64,000 bases of DNA from Cytobacillus oceanisediminis (GCF_022811925.1 NZ_CP065511.1:3775501-3839500), one strand, 5' to 3'. Positions 33,823-43,395 are shown, counted from the first letter of the stretch. Numbers and translations: made by a program. Notes: generated from the letters alone by a model not told the origin.

Positions 33823-35001
33823 TTAGTAGCCGATATAATCAGTGAACACTTCAAACTGCCCGTTCTTCACTTCTGCCAATCGAATTTGGTTGGTTCCAGC
33901 ATGATTGTCAGGGGAAAAAGTAACTGGAGCGGCTAGACCGCCAAGATCTAGATTTGAGATTTTCTCCAGGCCAGCACGGATCCCTTCACCTGAAGTCGGG
34001 TCTTCAGCAAGTTTTAGGCCTTCAACCATAATTTTTGCGGAAACCCATCCCTGGATAAATTTCTGGTTCTTGTCTTCCAGCTTTTCACCCTTGCTTTCTA
34101 CGAACTTCTTGATTTCTTCCATTCCAGGCAGATCTTCATAAGGGAATGCATGTGTGACAACCCCGATAAATCCTTCAGCAGCATCACCGGCAATTGGAAG
34201 CAAGCCTTCACCGGCAGCCCAGTTTAAACCGATGAATTGTGTATCAAGGCCAAGCTTTTTAGCATCTTTTAGAATCGTTGCGGTTGCACCCCAAGTTTGG
34301 TTGATAATCGCATAATCAGGATTTTTCTTTTCCATGTTCAGTAATTGGGAGGTTGCATCAAGTGTTTTCAGGTCAACTATTTGCTCATCAACAATTTCGA
34401 TGCCATTTTCCTTTGCATAATTTTTGGCATCTTCAATTGGGGATTTTCCAAAAGCCGTATCGTTGTAAATTAATGCTACAGTAGGTGTGCCGCCAGTGTG
34501 ATTGTCTTTTATCCATTTCAGTACGGATCTTGCCTGGTCGGAGTATGAAGCCGCGGCCAGGAAGTTATATGGGCTTTCATCAATATTTTTTAGATTCTCT
34601 GAGTATGAAGCCGAAATGAATGGGAGTTTGTCAGCTGCCACCTGCTGGCGAAGGGCTTCTGTATCACCTGTGCCCCATCCTAAAATAGCCGATACTTTAT
34701 CTTTTGATTTTAATTTCTGATAAAGTTTTTGAGCTTCAGGAATTTTATAAGCATAATCATCACCGATTAATTCGAGCTTATAACCATTGATCTCCTCACC
34801 TGCAATGGATTCAAAAAATGCTTTTTCACCCTCTGCATATGGTGTTCCTACATCACCGGTACCGCCCGTAAGGTCAAAGATACCGCCGATTTTGACAGTG
34901 CCTTTCTTGTCACCCGATGCTTCCTCGCTGCCTCCTGAACAGCCAGCCAGCATTCCAGCCATTAATGTTGCTGCCAATAAACCTTTCCAAACCTTCTTCA
35001 T
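33823..35001 (-). CDS. HAAT-family substrate-binding lipoprotein
   Basis: 392 residues. Signal peptide with lipobox LAGC, lipidated at Cys21, then a Ser/Glu-rich linker. Periplasmic-binding fold of the Leu/Ile/Val type: IGGIFDLTGGTGDVGTPYA, KVSAILGWGTGDTEAL, VALIYNDTAFG. Delivers the substrate to the LivHM channel. Substrate cannot be predicted; the linked CoA ligases favour a carboxylic acid over an amino acid. GAGGGGG sits before the ATG at 35001. Confidence 0.9.
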   Translation of the reverse strand: MKKVWKGLLAATLMAGMLAGCSGGSEEASGDKKGTVKIGGIFDLTGGTGDVGTPYAEGEKAFFESIAGEEINGYKLELIGDDYAYKIPEAQKLYQKLKSKDKVSAILGWGTGDTEALRQQVAADKLPFISASYSENLKNIDESPYNFLAAASYSDQARSVLKWIKDNHTGGTPTVALIYNDTAFGKSPIEDAKNYAKENGIEIVDEQIVDLKTLDATSQLLNMEKKNPDYAIINQTWGATATILKDAKKLGLDTQFIGLNWAAGEGLLPIAGDAAEGFIGVVTHAFPYEDLPGMEEIKKFVESKGEKLEDKNQKFIQGWVSAKIMVEGLKLAEDPTSGEGIRAGLEKISNLDLGGLAAPVTFSPDNHAGTNQIRLAEVKNGQFEVFTDYIGY

Positions 35002-35085
35002 AATGTTCCCCCTCATTTTTTCCTCTTTTTTTATAAAAATTTGAAAGTTTTACTTTCAAAATTTTCAGAAATTATTACCCGGGAA

Positions 35086-36147
35086 TTAATAAGAAAACGG
35101 CCACAGTTTAAAATAATCTTTAATATTTTTCCATATTTTCGCGAGTCCCTGCGGTTCATAAATCAGGAATAAGATGATCACGAGGCCAAATACTACCTCT
35201 TTCATTCCTATTAAGACTGCAGACAAGTCTGGAAAAACACCGCTCATCATTTCTACACCTGATCTTAGAACAACTGGCAGCAATGTAATGAAAACAGCTC
35301 CGTAAATCGACCCGAATACACTCCCTAATCCGCCGACCAGTATGATTGCCAAGTATTCGATGGACACTGTAATGCTGTAAAGTTCGGGACTTACAACCAT
35401 GGTATAGTGGCCCAGTAAAGCTCCAGCGATGCCTACGAAGAAGGAACTCACAATAAATGCCAATACTTTATACTTAAACAAATCGATTCCCATCACTTCT
35501 GCTGCCACATCACGGTCACGTACTGCTATGAATGCCCTGCCGACCCGCGACCGGAAGAGGTTCAGGGTGAAGATGGCCGTAATAATCAGCACTACAAACA
35601 TCAAATAATAATAGCTCCGCTCACTGTAAAAGACAAAACTGCCAAGTTCAGGCCTTGAAAGGACCATTCCGGCTGTTCCTCCAGTCAGCGCATCCCAGCG
35701 GGAAATAACAAACAAAATGATTACCTGTGCTGCCAGTGTCGCAATGGCTAAATATAATCCTTTTAGCCTTAAGGAAGGCAATCCGAATAGTCCGCCTACA
35801 ATCGCCGTCACAATGCCGGCTGTCGGCATGGCAATCCAGAAGCTTAATCCCAGCTTAGCTGTCAGAATGGCCGACGTATATCCGCCTACCCCCAGAAAGG
35901 CGCCTACCCCTATGGAAATCTGGCCGGTAAAGCCCGTCAGGATGTTCAGGCCAATCGCACCAATCGCGGCAATTCCGCAAAGCGTTGCCAGTCCAATGAT
36001 ATAATCGGATGCAAACATCGGGAAGACTGCAAATATAGCCAGAAGAATGAATACCCGCATCCTTACTCTGGAGATTTTCCAGATAGCCATATCTTGTTTA
36101 TAATTTACATGGAATTCTCCACAATCCATTACAAAAGGATTTCTCAT
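35086..36147 (-). CDS. livM: ABC permease, LivM type
   Basis: 353 residues. About ten hydrophobic helices; AIGLNILTGFTGQISIGVGAF and the cytoplasmic GRAFIAVRDRDVAAEVMGID loop are LivM signatures. N-terminal ~30 residues are hydrophilic. GAGAGGG precedes the ATG, which is 3 bases after the livH stop. Forms the membrane channel with LivH. Confidence 0.92.
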   Translation of the reverse strand: MRNPFVMDCGEFHVNYKQDMAIWKISRVRMRVFILLAIFAVFPMFASDYIIGLATLCGIAAIGAIGLNILTGFTGQISIGVGAFLGVGGYTSAILTAKLGLSFWIAMPTAGIVTAIVGGLFGLPSLRLKGLYLAIATLAAQVIILFVISRWDALTGGTAGMVLSRPELGSFVFYSERSYYYLMFVVLIITAIFTLNLFRSRVGRAFIAVRDRDVAAEVMGIDLFKYKVLAFIVSSFFVGIAGALLGHYTMVVSPELYSITVSIEYLAIILVGGLGSVFGSIYGAVFITLLPVVLRSGVEMMSGVFPDLSAVLIGMKEVVFGLVIILFLIYEPQGLAKIWKNIKDYFKLWPFSY

Positions 36148-36150
36148 CGG

Positions 36151-37035
36151 TTACACCCTCTCGATTTCTTTTTTTCCGAACAAACCATATGGCTTGAACA
36201 TAAGGATAAATACGAGGATGACAAACGGCATAACCTCTTTCAGACCGCCACCAACCAATGGATCCAGATATCCGCCGGTCAAGCTCTCAAGAATGCCGAT
36301 GATCAGTCCGCCGATGATGGCCCCGGGGATACTGTCAAGTCCTCCTAAGATGGCAACCGGAAGTACCTTTAAGCCGATCGCTGAAAGGGATGCATTAACA
36401 CCATTTATGTTCCCGAGAAGGATGCCTCCAACTGCAGAAACAATAGCAGCAATCGCCCAGGCAACTGCGAAAATCATTTTAACGCTGATACCCATTGACA
36501 TCGCCGCCTGCTGATCATCTGCGGTTGCCCTCATCGCAATTCCCAGCTTCGAATATTTGAAAAAGAGGGTGAAAATGATAAGCATAGCCACAACGATTAA
36601 AAGTGACCATAAATAGACGGGCGCAATGACAATTTCGCCAAGATTAACAGGCTGTTCTGAGAAGATTTTTGGAAACACACGTGTTTCATGGCCCCAAATA
36701 ATATGGACAATCCCAGCAAGAACGCTCGATAAACCGATCGTCGCCATTATCATCGATATGACCGGCTCTCCGATAAACGGCCTCAGAACAATTCGTTCAA
36801 TGACAAATCCCAAAACCGCACTGAACATCAGCGCAATTAAAAGGGCAGCTATAAACGGGATCTTGTAGGCTGTAATAAGCGTTAAACATACATACGTTCC
36901 AATTAAAAGGAACTCACCTTGTGCAAAGTTGATGGCGTCACTGGATTTATAAATGAGCACAAAGCCCAGTGCCACAAGTGCATAAACACTTCCTACCACG
37001 ATTCCTGTTACGAGCATCTGCAAGAAAAAAGTCAT
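36151..37035 (-). CDS. livH: ABC permease, LivH type
   Basis: 294 residues, eight or so helices. VYALVALGFVLIYKSSDAINFAQGEF is the LivH N-terminal signature and GIAMRATADDQQAAMSMGIS the coupling loop; LGGLDSIPGAIIGGL is near the end. Its ATG overlaps the upstream ligase stop (TAATG). Confidence 0.92.
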   Translation of the reverse strand: MTFFLQMLVTGIVVGSVYALVALGFVLIYKSSDAINFAQGEFLLIGTYVCLTLITAYKIPFIAALLIALMFSAVLGFVIERIVLRPFIGEPVISMIMATIGLSSVLAGIVHIIWGHETRVFPKIFSEQPVNLGEIVIAPVYLWSLLIVVAMLIIFTLFFKYSKLGIAMRATADDQQAAMSMGISVKMIFAVAWAIAAIVSAVGGILLGNINGVNASLSAIGLKVLPVAILGGLDSIPGAIIGGLIIGILESLTGGYLDPLVGGGLKEVMPFVILVFILMFKPYGLFGKKEIERV

Positions 37036-38942
37036 TAAGCTGCCCCCTCTCCTTCATCCATAAAAATGACTTGAAGCGTTGTTTGGATGGTTTGTTCCAT
37101 GCCATCACGATACTTGATCGTGCCATTGACACGTATTTTTTTGTCCTCTGTATAAAGCCCATCGATCAAGGCCTGATATTTTTTAGCAACAAATTGCCTG
37201 CGGACTTTCTTTGTTCTTGTAAGCTCTTCATCATCTGCATCCAGTTCTTTATAAAGAAGAACGAATTTTTTCACCCGGGCTTTTTCAGGCAGGGTCTGAT
37301 TGATTTCCTGCACTTGTTTTTCGATCAGTTCCAGCACTTCCGGTTTGGATGATAAATCGGTATACGTGGTATAGCTGATTTGATTTTTCTCTGCCCAGCG
37401 CCCTACATTTTTCATATCGATATTGATCATGGCAACCACATATGGGCGATCCTTCCCGATTGCTACTGCTTCCTGGATGAACGAACTGAATTTCAGTTTG
37501 TTTTCGATAAATTGCGGGGAGAACATCTCACCCGAATCAAGGCGGATGACATCTTTTATCCGGTCAATGATATACAAATGCCCATCTTCATCCAGTCTCC
37601 CTGCATCCCCTGTATGGAGCCAGCCATCCTGAATGGTTTCGATTGTACTTTTCTCGTTTTTGTAGTATCCCTTGCAGACGCTTGAGCTTTTGATCAGAAT
37701 TTCTCCTTCATGAGAAATTTTCACTTCTGTTCCCGGAATAGGAATTCCAACACTATCAAGCTTAATGTCGCCGTCCCTGTGCACAATAGAGATGCCGGAA
37801 ACTTCTGTCTGCCCATAAATGCTTTTCACATTGACTCCTATGCTGTGAAAGAACTCAAATACATCTGGGCCTAAAGGGGCACCGCCGGTATAAGCACGCT
37901 TGATCTTCAGGAGTCCGAAATGATCGCGGATCGCACCGAACATCAGATAATCTGCAATTTTATAGAGAGCCTTCGTTCCAGTGCTGACAGGCTTATTTTC
38001 AAAATGTGCTTTGGCTGCTTTCTCACCAATTGGCTTGCACCAGTTATATATCTTTCTTTTCAGCCAGCCGCTGTCCTGAATTTTAACCTGAAAGCGTGAT
38101 ACCATATCTTCATATATTCTTGGCGGTGAAAACATAACCTGTGGCCCAATTTCCCGGAGGTCTTCTAATACGGTTGCTGGCTCTTCAGGGAAATTAATAG
38201 TTATTCCATTGTATAAGCCCATAGCAAAGGTCATCATTTGTTCCCCGATCCAGGCAAGCGGAAGGAATGATACATATTCATCCTTATCTGTCAGCGGATC
38301 GATGTCTGATAGGTTTTTAGCCATGTCTATCAGATTCCTGTAAGTAAGCATGGTTCCCTTTGGATTGCCTGTAGTTCCAGAAGTATATGACAAAATTGCC
38401 ACATCATCAGCAGACCCTTTATCGACTTCCTGCTTAAATAAATCAGGATTCTCTAAGTGATATCTTCTTCCCATCTCCAGAACTTCTTTAAATTCAAGCA
38501 GAAAATCCTCCCGGTAACTTCTCATGCCCCGTGAATCATAATAAATAATCGTTCTGACTTTAGGAATGGATCCTTTAATTTCCAGCAGTTTATCCACTTG
38601 CTCCTGATCTTCCGCTACTATTATAGTTGCGTCACAATTATCAATAATGTAACTAAGCTCAGCAGATAAGGATTCCTGATAGATTCCGACTGAAATGCCG
38701 CCCAAGCTTTGCGCAGCAAGCTCACTGATTACCCATTCAGGTCTGTTATCGCCGATAATGGCTAGCTTATCCTCCCTTTTTAGACCTAAAGATGCCAATC
38801 CCAGGCTGAAATTCATAACTTTCTCCAAGAACGCATCATACGTGATTTCATTCCAAATTCCAAATTCTTTTTCTCGTAAAGCAACTTGTGACCCATTTAT
38901 GTAAGCCCTTTCAATCAGCAGCTGCGGAAATGTCATGGTCAT
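37035..38942 (-). CDS. Long-chain-type acyl-CoA synthetase (AMP-binding)
   Basis: 635 residues. AMP-binding motif ILSYTSGTTGNPKGTMLTY, SIYGQTEVSG, and the hinge motif WLHTGDAGRLDEDGHLYIIDRIKD, then IKLDSGE-like catalytic region (VIRLDSGEMFSP). Of the long-chain/FadD15 branch. Activates a fatty or related acid to its CoA ester. Lies between livG and livH in the transporter operon, suggesting the imported acid is activated on entry. GGAGGGGGAG 7 bases before the ATG at 38942. Confidence 0.9.
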   Translation of the reverse strand: MTMTFPQLLIERAYINGSQVALREKEFGIWNEITYDAFLEKVMNFSLGLASLGLKREDKLAIIGDNRPEWVISELAAQSLGGISVGIYQESLSAELSYIIDNCDATIIVAEDQEQVDKLLEIKGSIPKVRTIIYYDSRGMRSYREDFLLEFKEVLEMGRRYHLENPDLFKQEVDKGSADDVAILSYTSGTTGNPKGTMLTYRNLIDMAKNLSDIDPLTDKDEYVSFLPLAWIGEQMMTFAMGLYNGITINFPEEPATVLEDLREIGPQVMFSPPRIYEDMVSRFQVKIQDSGWLKRKIYNWCKPIGEKAAKAHFENKPVSTGTKALYKIADYLMFGAIRDHFGLLKIKRAYTGGAPLGPDVFEFFHSIGVNVKSIYGQTEVSGISIVHRDGDIKLDSVGIPIPGTEVKISHEGEILIKSSSVCKGYYKNEKSTIETIQDGWLHTGDAGRLDEDGHLYIIDRIKDVIRLDSGEMFSPQFIENKLKFSSFIQEAVAIGKDRPYVVAMINIDMKNVGRWAEKNQISYTTYTDLSSKPEVLELIEKQVQEINQTLPEKARVKKFVLLYKELDADDEELTRTKKVRRQFVAKKYQALIDGLYTEDKKIRVNGTIKYRDGMEQTIQTTLQVIFMDEGEGAA

Positions 38943-38994
38943 AGAATCGCTCCCCCTCCTCAAAATACAAAACTAACTTTTAGCCTATATATCT

Positions 38995-39765
38995 TTATAC
39001 GGCATTCTCCTCTCCCAGATAAGCTTCTATGACTCTAGGATTATTCTGAATCTCTTCGGGCGTCCCGTAGCCAATCAGCTTACCGAAATCAAGAACTGCA
39101 ATGTGATCGGATAAATCCATTACAACCCCCATGTCATGTTCAATTAATATAATGGTTGTATTCATTTCTTCATGAATGTCGATAATGTATCTGGCCATGT
39201 CCTCTTTTTCCTCACTATTCATGCCTGCCATCGGCTCATCCAGAAGAAGGATGTCAGGTTCCAATGCCAGAGCTCTGCCGGTTTCGACCCTTTTCTGCAA
39301 TCCATACGAAAGGGTTCCCACGGGAGTATTGCGGATATCCTCAATTTCAAGAAAATCGATCACCTGCTCAACTTTTTTCCGATGTTCAATTTCCTCTCTT
39401 TGCGCCTTTCCCCAATAAAATCCTCCTGCAAGAAGTCCGGTTTTCATTCTGACATGCCTGCCAAGCATCAGATTGTCCAAAACAGATAAATGCGGAAAAA
39501 GTTCGATGTTCTGGAATGCCCTGGCAATACCCATACTGGCTCTTTTGTGAGGTTTATAGCGGGTAATATCTTCCCCCTTGAAATGGATGGAACCAGATGA
39601 AGGCTTGTATAGTCCGCTAATACAATTCAGCATACTTGTTTTCCCTGCGCCATTTGGCCCAATAAGCGAAAAAATCTCTCCTTCCTGCACTTCATATGAG
39701 ACATGGTCGAGAGCTACTACGCCTCCAAACCTTAAAGTAGCATCTTTTATCTCTAAAATCCCCAA
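38995..39765 (-). CDS. livG: ABC transporter ATPase, LivG type
   Basis: 256 residues. Walker A GPNGAGKT, Q-loop FQNIELF, signature region TLSYGLQKRVE (relaxed form usual in LivG), Walker B ILLLDEPMAGMN, H-loop IEHDMGV. First gene of the seven-gene operon. The start is taken as TTG at 39765, with GGGGG 8 bases upstream giving MGILEIKDATLRFGG; a TTG ten codons earlier lacks a ribosome site. Confidence 0.9.
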   Translation of the reverse strand: MGILEIKDATLRFGGVVALDHVSYEVQEGEIFSLIGPNGAGKTSMLNCISGLYKPSSGSIHFKGEDITRYKPHKRASMGIARAFQNIELFPHLSVLDNLMLGRHVRMKTGLLAGGFYWGKAQREEIEHRKKVEQVIDFLEIEDIRNTPVGTLSYGLQKRVETGRALALEPDILLLDEPMAGMNSEEKEDMARYIIDIHEEMNTTIILIEHDMGVVMDLSDHIAVLDFGKLIGYGTPEEIQNNPRVIEAYLGEENAV

Positions 39766-40298
39766 CCTTCCAACCCCCTTTATTTCGAGTAGCAAAATAT
39801 TTTTTATAAAATTATGAATAGTTTAAATATTCTTTACATGTTTATTTTCTCCTTTTAATATTTAAAATATTTTTCACTCCTGAGCTATTTTTCATTTTTA
39901 TGTGACTGGGAATATTGATATGACTAATTCCTTATGTGTAAGTATTTTTCACTATGAGCTAAGTGATAAATATTATGCAAACTCTTTATGTAAATAGAAA
40001 GAAAAAAAGCTGAACACAAATGTGCCCAGCTTAGTTTGGTTCCGGTCCAACTTCACCCTGCAAGAAGGCTGCTGAAGCCCCGCTTTTGGATTACTAGTTA
40101 AATCCACACCTAAATCCCTTTCCAGCTCAGCTTTTTCCTTAATTGTATCCGCTGCCACTTTTTTCATTTGGACTGCCACATGGCAGGTTTGCAATCAAAT
40201 CCATTAATATCTTTATTTTCTTATCGGATGGTGATTAAAAAAATGCCACTTACATAACAATGCTAGTAAAACAAAATTAAATAAAAGGAGAATCTGAC
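39766..40298. other. Gene-poor interval with an orphan terminator
   Basis: 533 bases upstream of livG and of the plus-strand protease-like gene. Contains a minus-strand hairpin AAGCTG-gg-CACA/TGTG-tt-CAGCTT followed by seven T (40032-40002), a good terminator that belongs to no recognised gene. A minus-strand frame of 73 codons (40194-39973) runs through that hairpin and lacks a ribosome site, so I do not call it a gene. A short RNA or small peptide from ~40200 is possible. Confidence 0.5.
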
Positions 40299-40763
40299 TT
40301 GATCTGTTTGTGTGAAGAGCTTTCCTTATCCCGATGCGGCCTAGACGGAAAAATTGCCATTTTAGAAGATAAACATACAGTTTTAAAAAACTTTGGTCTA
40401 AACAATGAAAGCTGGCTGAGCTTTTGGAATATTGACTGCAGACTCCTGACTATGTTTTATCAATCCCTGGATGCGCATTATGACTGGTTTATTGTCGTCT
40501 ATGATTATGAAAAGTTCTGTTCAGACAGAGAAATAAAACAAGCCATAATCTGGCATGAAATTGGACATATTACCTATCCGGCTGGAAAGAATATAATCTG
40601 TACAGATACTGAAGTTCAATGTGATCGGGTAGCTATTGAATACGGCCAGAAGGAAGGAATCAAAAAAATCTTGGATCTCACCCTTAAAATGGCACACTCG
40701 CTCAATAATGAAGTGCTGCTGAATATGACAAAAGAAAGACAAAAACAATTACACTTCATATAA
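40299..40763 (+). CDS. Small HEIGH zinc-metalloprotease-like protein
   Basis: 154 residues. AIIWHEIGHITYP (about 82-94) holds the HExxH zinc motif with flanking hydrophobic pattern. About 16 residues on, TDTEVQCDRVAIEYG supplies a Glu/Asp third-ligand candidate in the ExxCD(x)xA form seen in small gluzincin-like proteins. No signal peptide. The TTG start at 40299 has AAGGAG at 8 bases. Family not named with certainty; activity is inferred from the motif only. Confidence 0.7.
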   Translation: MICLCEELSLSRCGLDGKIAILEDKHTVLKNFGLNNESWLSFWNIDCRLLTMFYQSLDAHYDWFIVVYDYEKFCSDREIKQAIIWHEIGHITYPAGKNIICTDTEVQCDRVAIEYGQKEGIKKILDLTLKMAHSLNNEVLLNMTKERQKQLHFI

Positions 40764-40859
40764 GGAGCAGATGGCCAGGCAGGATCCAATGATACTTTTA
40801 ATGTGGATTACATATGAAATTTATGGTACTCTTTAATCTTAGAATAGGAAGTGATGATA

Positions 40860-41234
40860 TTGATAAAAATTGAAATACCTCAGCCCGATCTCGTCATTAC
40901 AAGAAGCAGGCAAACGGGACAGGCAGGAGAAAGTGACCTTAGCAGTGTCTATGGTTTCACAGATTATCATAAGATACCAAGAGACAAGGGCGGCATGATT
41001 CTGTTTTTCGATGCGAATGAAGATCTGCTCTTTGCAGGGAAGGCACGAAAATTAAGGCAGCGCGTGAAAAAGCATTTTGAGGATAATGTTTCTCCAATAA
41101 AAAATCATCGCGATGATGTCTATAAAATTGCGGTCATTTACGTTGAAGACAGCATGGAGCGCGAAATTTATGAGACTTATATCATTAATACCCTTCATGC
41201 AAAATATAATATAGACAAAGTATTTTACAAATAA
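40860..41234 (+). CDS. GIY-YIG-type nuclease-like protein
   Basis: 124 residues. GGMILFFDANEDLLFAGKA followed by RKLRQRVKKHF matches the UvrC-like GIY-YIG core (G-x-Y-x10-11-Y-x-G-K, then R). Both tyrosine positions of GIY and YIG are altered (MIL, FAG), whereas GKA..LR.RV and the late Glu (EREIYETYIINTLHAKYN) are kept. Activity is therefore uncertain. The start at TTG 40860 has AGGAAG at 8 bases. Ends at a terminator. Confidence 0.72.
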   Translation: MIKIEIPQPDLVITRSRQTGQAGESDLSSVYGFTDYHKIPRDKGGMILFFDANEDLLFAGKARKLRQRVKKHFEDNVSPIKNHRDDVYKIAVIYVEDSMEREIYETYIINTLHAKYNIDKVFYK

Positions 41235-41258
41235 AAAAGGCCATCCCGGCCTTTTTTT
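41233..41258 (+). terminator. Terminator of the GIY-YIG gene
   Basis: AAAAAAGGCC-atccc-GGCCTTTTTTT; the upstream arm overlaps the stop codon. Confidence 0.88.
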
Positions 41259-41288
41259 ATTTGTAAAAAAGAATAACTTTGAACTTCG

Positions 41289-41356
41289 ATAACTGTCTAG
41301 CGCAAGCAGCCTACCCCCTCGAGGTGTCGGGGGTGGGCAAGGCGCTTCCGCATTTC
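41289..41356. repeat. Bacillaceae intergenic repeat (CCTCGAGG-type hairpin)
   Basis: Element of the form AACTGTCTAGCGCAAGC ... GCCTACCCCC-tcgaggtgt-CGGGGGTGGGC, then AAGGCGCTTCCGC. The stem GCCTACCCCC/GGGGGTGGGC is strong. I recognise this as a family scattered between genes in many Bacillus-type genomes (from memory); role unknown. Confidence 0.65.
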
Positions 41357-41359
41357 TAA

Positions 41360-42055
41360 TTAATCGATTTCTTTTTTGTTTTTACCTTTAATGAATCTGT
41401 ATGTCAAATACGCAATGTATAGCGGAATCGCAATATAAATTAAATCGGGAAATGGTCCATAGGAGCCCTTATAAATAACGTACAGGACACTTCCTAGAAA
41501 AATGGTAACAATCGTCCCGTATTTTGGAAGAGGAACTTCCTTAAAGCTGGGAATCCGAATTCTGCTTACCATAAGAAAGCACAGTGCTGTGAACACAACA
41601 GTTGTGATGATATTGGGAATACGGTCACCAAAAAGGGTCAGTATGGCCATGATCCCTCCTGCTGCTGTTATCGGAACTCCTATAAAATAATTTAATGAGG
41701 ACTTTGGGGGACTGATATTGAATCGGGCAAGCCGATATGCCCCGAATAGAGGAAAAAGACCTGAAACAATTAATCCAAGGATTCCAAATTGAAAAAAGTA
41801 TGTATAAAAGACCAAAAATGAAGGGGCAACCCCAAATGTAACAATATCTGCCAGAGAATCAAGTTCTTTTCCAAGCGTACTATCCGCTTTCAGCATTCTT
41901 GCCAGCCTGCCGTCCATGCTATCGAGCATCATGCCGATTAATATCAATATTGCTGCATTTTTAAATTCGCCATTGGCAGCCATTCCGATTGAAAGAAAAC
42001 CGCAATATAAATTACCCAAAGTGACCATATTGGGGATTGTTTTAATAAAACGCAC
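41360..42055 (-). CDS. pssA: CDP-diacylglycerol-serine O-phosphatidyltransferase
   Basis: 231 residues with about eight hydrophobic segments. Contains the CDP-alcohol phosphatidyltransferase motif D-G-x2-A-R-x8-G-x3-D-x3-D in DGRLARMLKADSTLGKELDS followed by LAD. Makes phosphatidylserine from CDP-diacylglycerol and serine, the first step to phosphatidylethanolamine. The start is GTG at 42055. No psd gene beside it here. Confidence 0.9.
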   Translation of the reverse strand: MRFIKTIPNMVTLGNLYCGFLSIGMAANGEFKNAAILILIGMMLDSMDGRLARMLKADSTLGKELDSLADIVTFGVAPSFLVFYTYFFQFGILGLIVSGLFPLFGAYRLARFNISPPKSSLNYFIGVPITAAGGIMAILTLFGDRIPNIITTVVFTALCFLMVSRIRIPSFKEVPLPKYGTIVTIFLGSVLYVIYKGSYGPFPDLIYIAIPLYIAYLTYRFIKGKNKKEID

Positions 42056-42178
42056 TAGTGACCATCACACTCCAAAAATAGAAAAAAGTTTATTTTATTA
42101 TATATTCCCTTTCATTATACCATTTAATCTTCTACAAAACCTTCACTTTCAAAAGAAGACAGCCATGTCTCCCCGTCT

Positions 42179-42216
42179 AAAAAAGAGCCTTAATCAACAC
42201 ATGGATTAAGGCCTTT
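42179..42216 (-). terminator. Terminator of the acyl-CoA catabolic operon
   Basis: Minus strand GCCTTAATC/GATTAAGGC 9-bp perfect stem then TCTTTTTT. Confidence 0.88.
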
Positions 42217-42247
42217 TCAAGCGAATTCTTCAATTATATCTCAACCA

Positions 42248-43378
42248 TTAAAATATTTTCTCTGTTGCCAAAGTCTTAATTTTCTCCTCTGGCAATCCTG
42301 CAATATTTCTTAAAACATCCTCATTATGTTCTCCCAGTTTTGGAGGGCCAGCCACTGCTGAGTCAATTCCTCCATGCATTCTAACTAAAGGATAATTCCC
42401 GTCTCGTTCATAAATCCCCTTAAAAAGTGGAAAGTCTCTTAATTCACCCGTCTCCAATACCGGAGTCAGGCAGCAATCAACTCTTTGCCCGAATTCAGTC
42501 CACTCTTTTAATGTCCTGCTTTTAAATAATTCGGTCATCTCCAGATATACAGGATTATTGCCAGAGGCACGGGAGAAATGGGAATCAATCCAATCCTCCC
42601 TGCCGGCACTCTTGCAGAAGTTTATCCAGAACTTCGGCTCTAATGCAGCAAGAGCAGCAAACCGCGAATCCTTTGTTTCATAAATGGAATAGGCAACGAT
42701 CTCCCCGCTTAGCACCGAAAGCCCATTTGGATAACCCGTCTCGCTTTCGATCAGCAAATGGTTTCCCATGATGGAAGCCATCACTTCAGCAATGGAAATG
42801 CAGTGATGCCCGCCTTTGCCGGAAATCCTGCTGGAAAGCAGGGCGGCCAGTATCCTTTCACTTGCGGCCATTCCTCCCATAAAATCCGCTATTGTATTAG
42901 ACGGGTGAACAGGGCGTCCGCTTCGGTCCTTTAGCTGAGAAAGGGCGCCGCTTACTGCCATGTAGTTTAAATCATGGCTGCCTAAATATTGATAGTCTTC
43001 ATTCTCCCCGTAGCCTGTTAGGGAGCAATAAACAATAGTGGGCTTGTGTCTTTTTACAGACTCATAATCAAGTCCGAGTTTTTTCATAACACCGGGCCGA
43101 AAGCTTTCCAGCACAGCATGACTTTCAGAAATAAGCTTTAGGGCCGCACTTCTTCCTTCCTCACTCTTCAGATTGAGTGTAATGCTTTTTTTACCGCGGT
43201 TGTTGGCGGCAAACACTGCTCCTGTACCCTCTATTTTAATATCCAGCTGCCTTGCGGGGTCACCAGTAAAAGGTTCAACCTTAACCACTTCAGCTCCAAG
43301 CTCTGTAAGCCTCTGGGAAGCAAACGGACCAGGGAGATAATTGGAAAAATCAATTACTCTTATGCCTTTTAACATCAT
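42248..43378 (-). CDS. CoA transferase family III (alpha-methylacyl-CoA racemase-like)
   Basis: 376 residues. GIRVIDFSNYLPGPFASQRLT and EVVKVEPFTGDPAR form the CoA-binding N-terminus. GSHDLNYMAVSGAL and NTIADFMGG give the His and Asp that act as the acid/base pair in alpha-methylacyl-CoA racemase, which favours racemase over transferase. PKLGEHNEDVL is the C-terminal signature. In the cluster it would epimerise a 2-methyl branched acyl-CoA before oxidation. This assignment is inference. Confidence 0.85.
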   Translation of the reverse strand: MMLKGIRVIDFSNYLPGPFASQRLTELGAEVVKVEPFTGDPARQLDIKIEGTGAVFAANNRGKKSITLNLKSEEGRSAALKLISESHAVLESFRPGVMKKLGLDYESVKRHKPTIVYCSLTGYGENEDYQYLGSHDLNYMAVSGALSQLKDRSGRPVHPSNTIADFMGGMAASERILAALLSSRISGKGGHHCISIAEVMASIMGNHLLIESETGYPNGLSVLSGEIVAYSIYETKDSRFAALAALEPKFWINFCKSAGREDWIDSHFSRASGNNPVYLEMTELFKSRTLKEWTEFGQRVDCCLTPVLETGELRDFPLFKGIYERDGNYPLVRMHGGIDSAVAGPPKLGEHNEDVLRNIAGLPEEKIKTLATEKIF

Positions 43379-43395
43379 GCATCCCTTTCTTCCGG

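Noticed and set aside
39973..40194. Minus-strand open frame of 73 codons
   Set aside because: It reads through a strong terminator hairpin, has no ribosome site and matches nothing I recognise.
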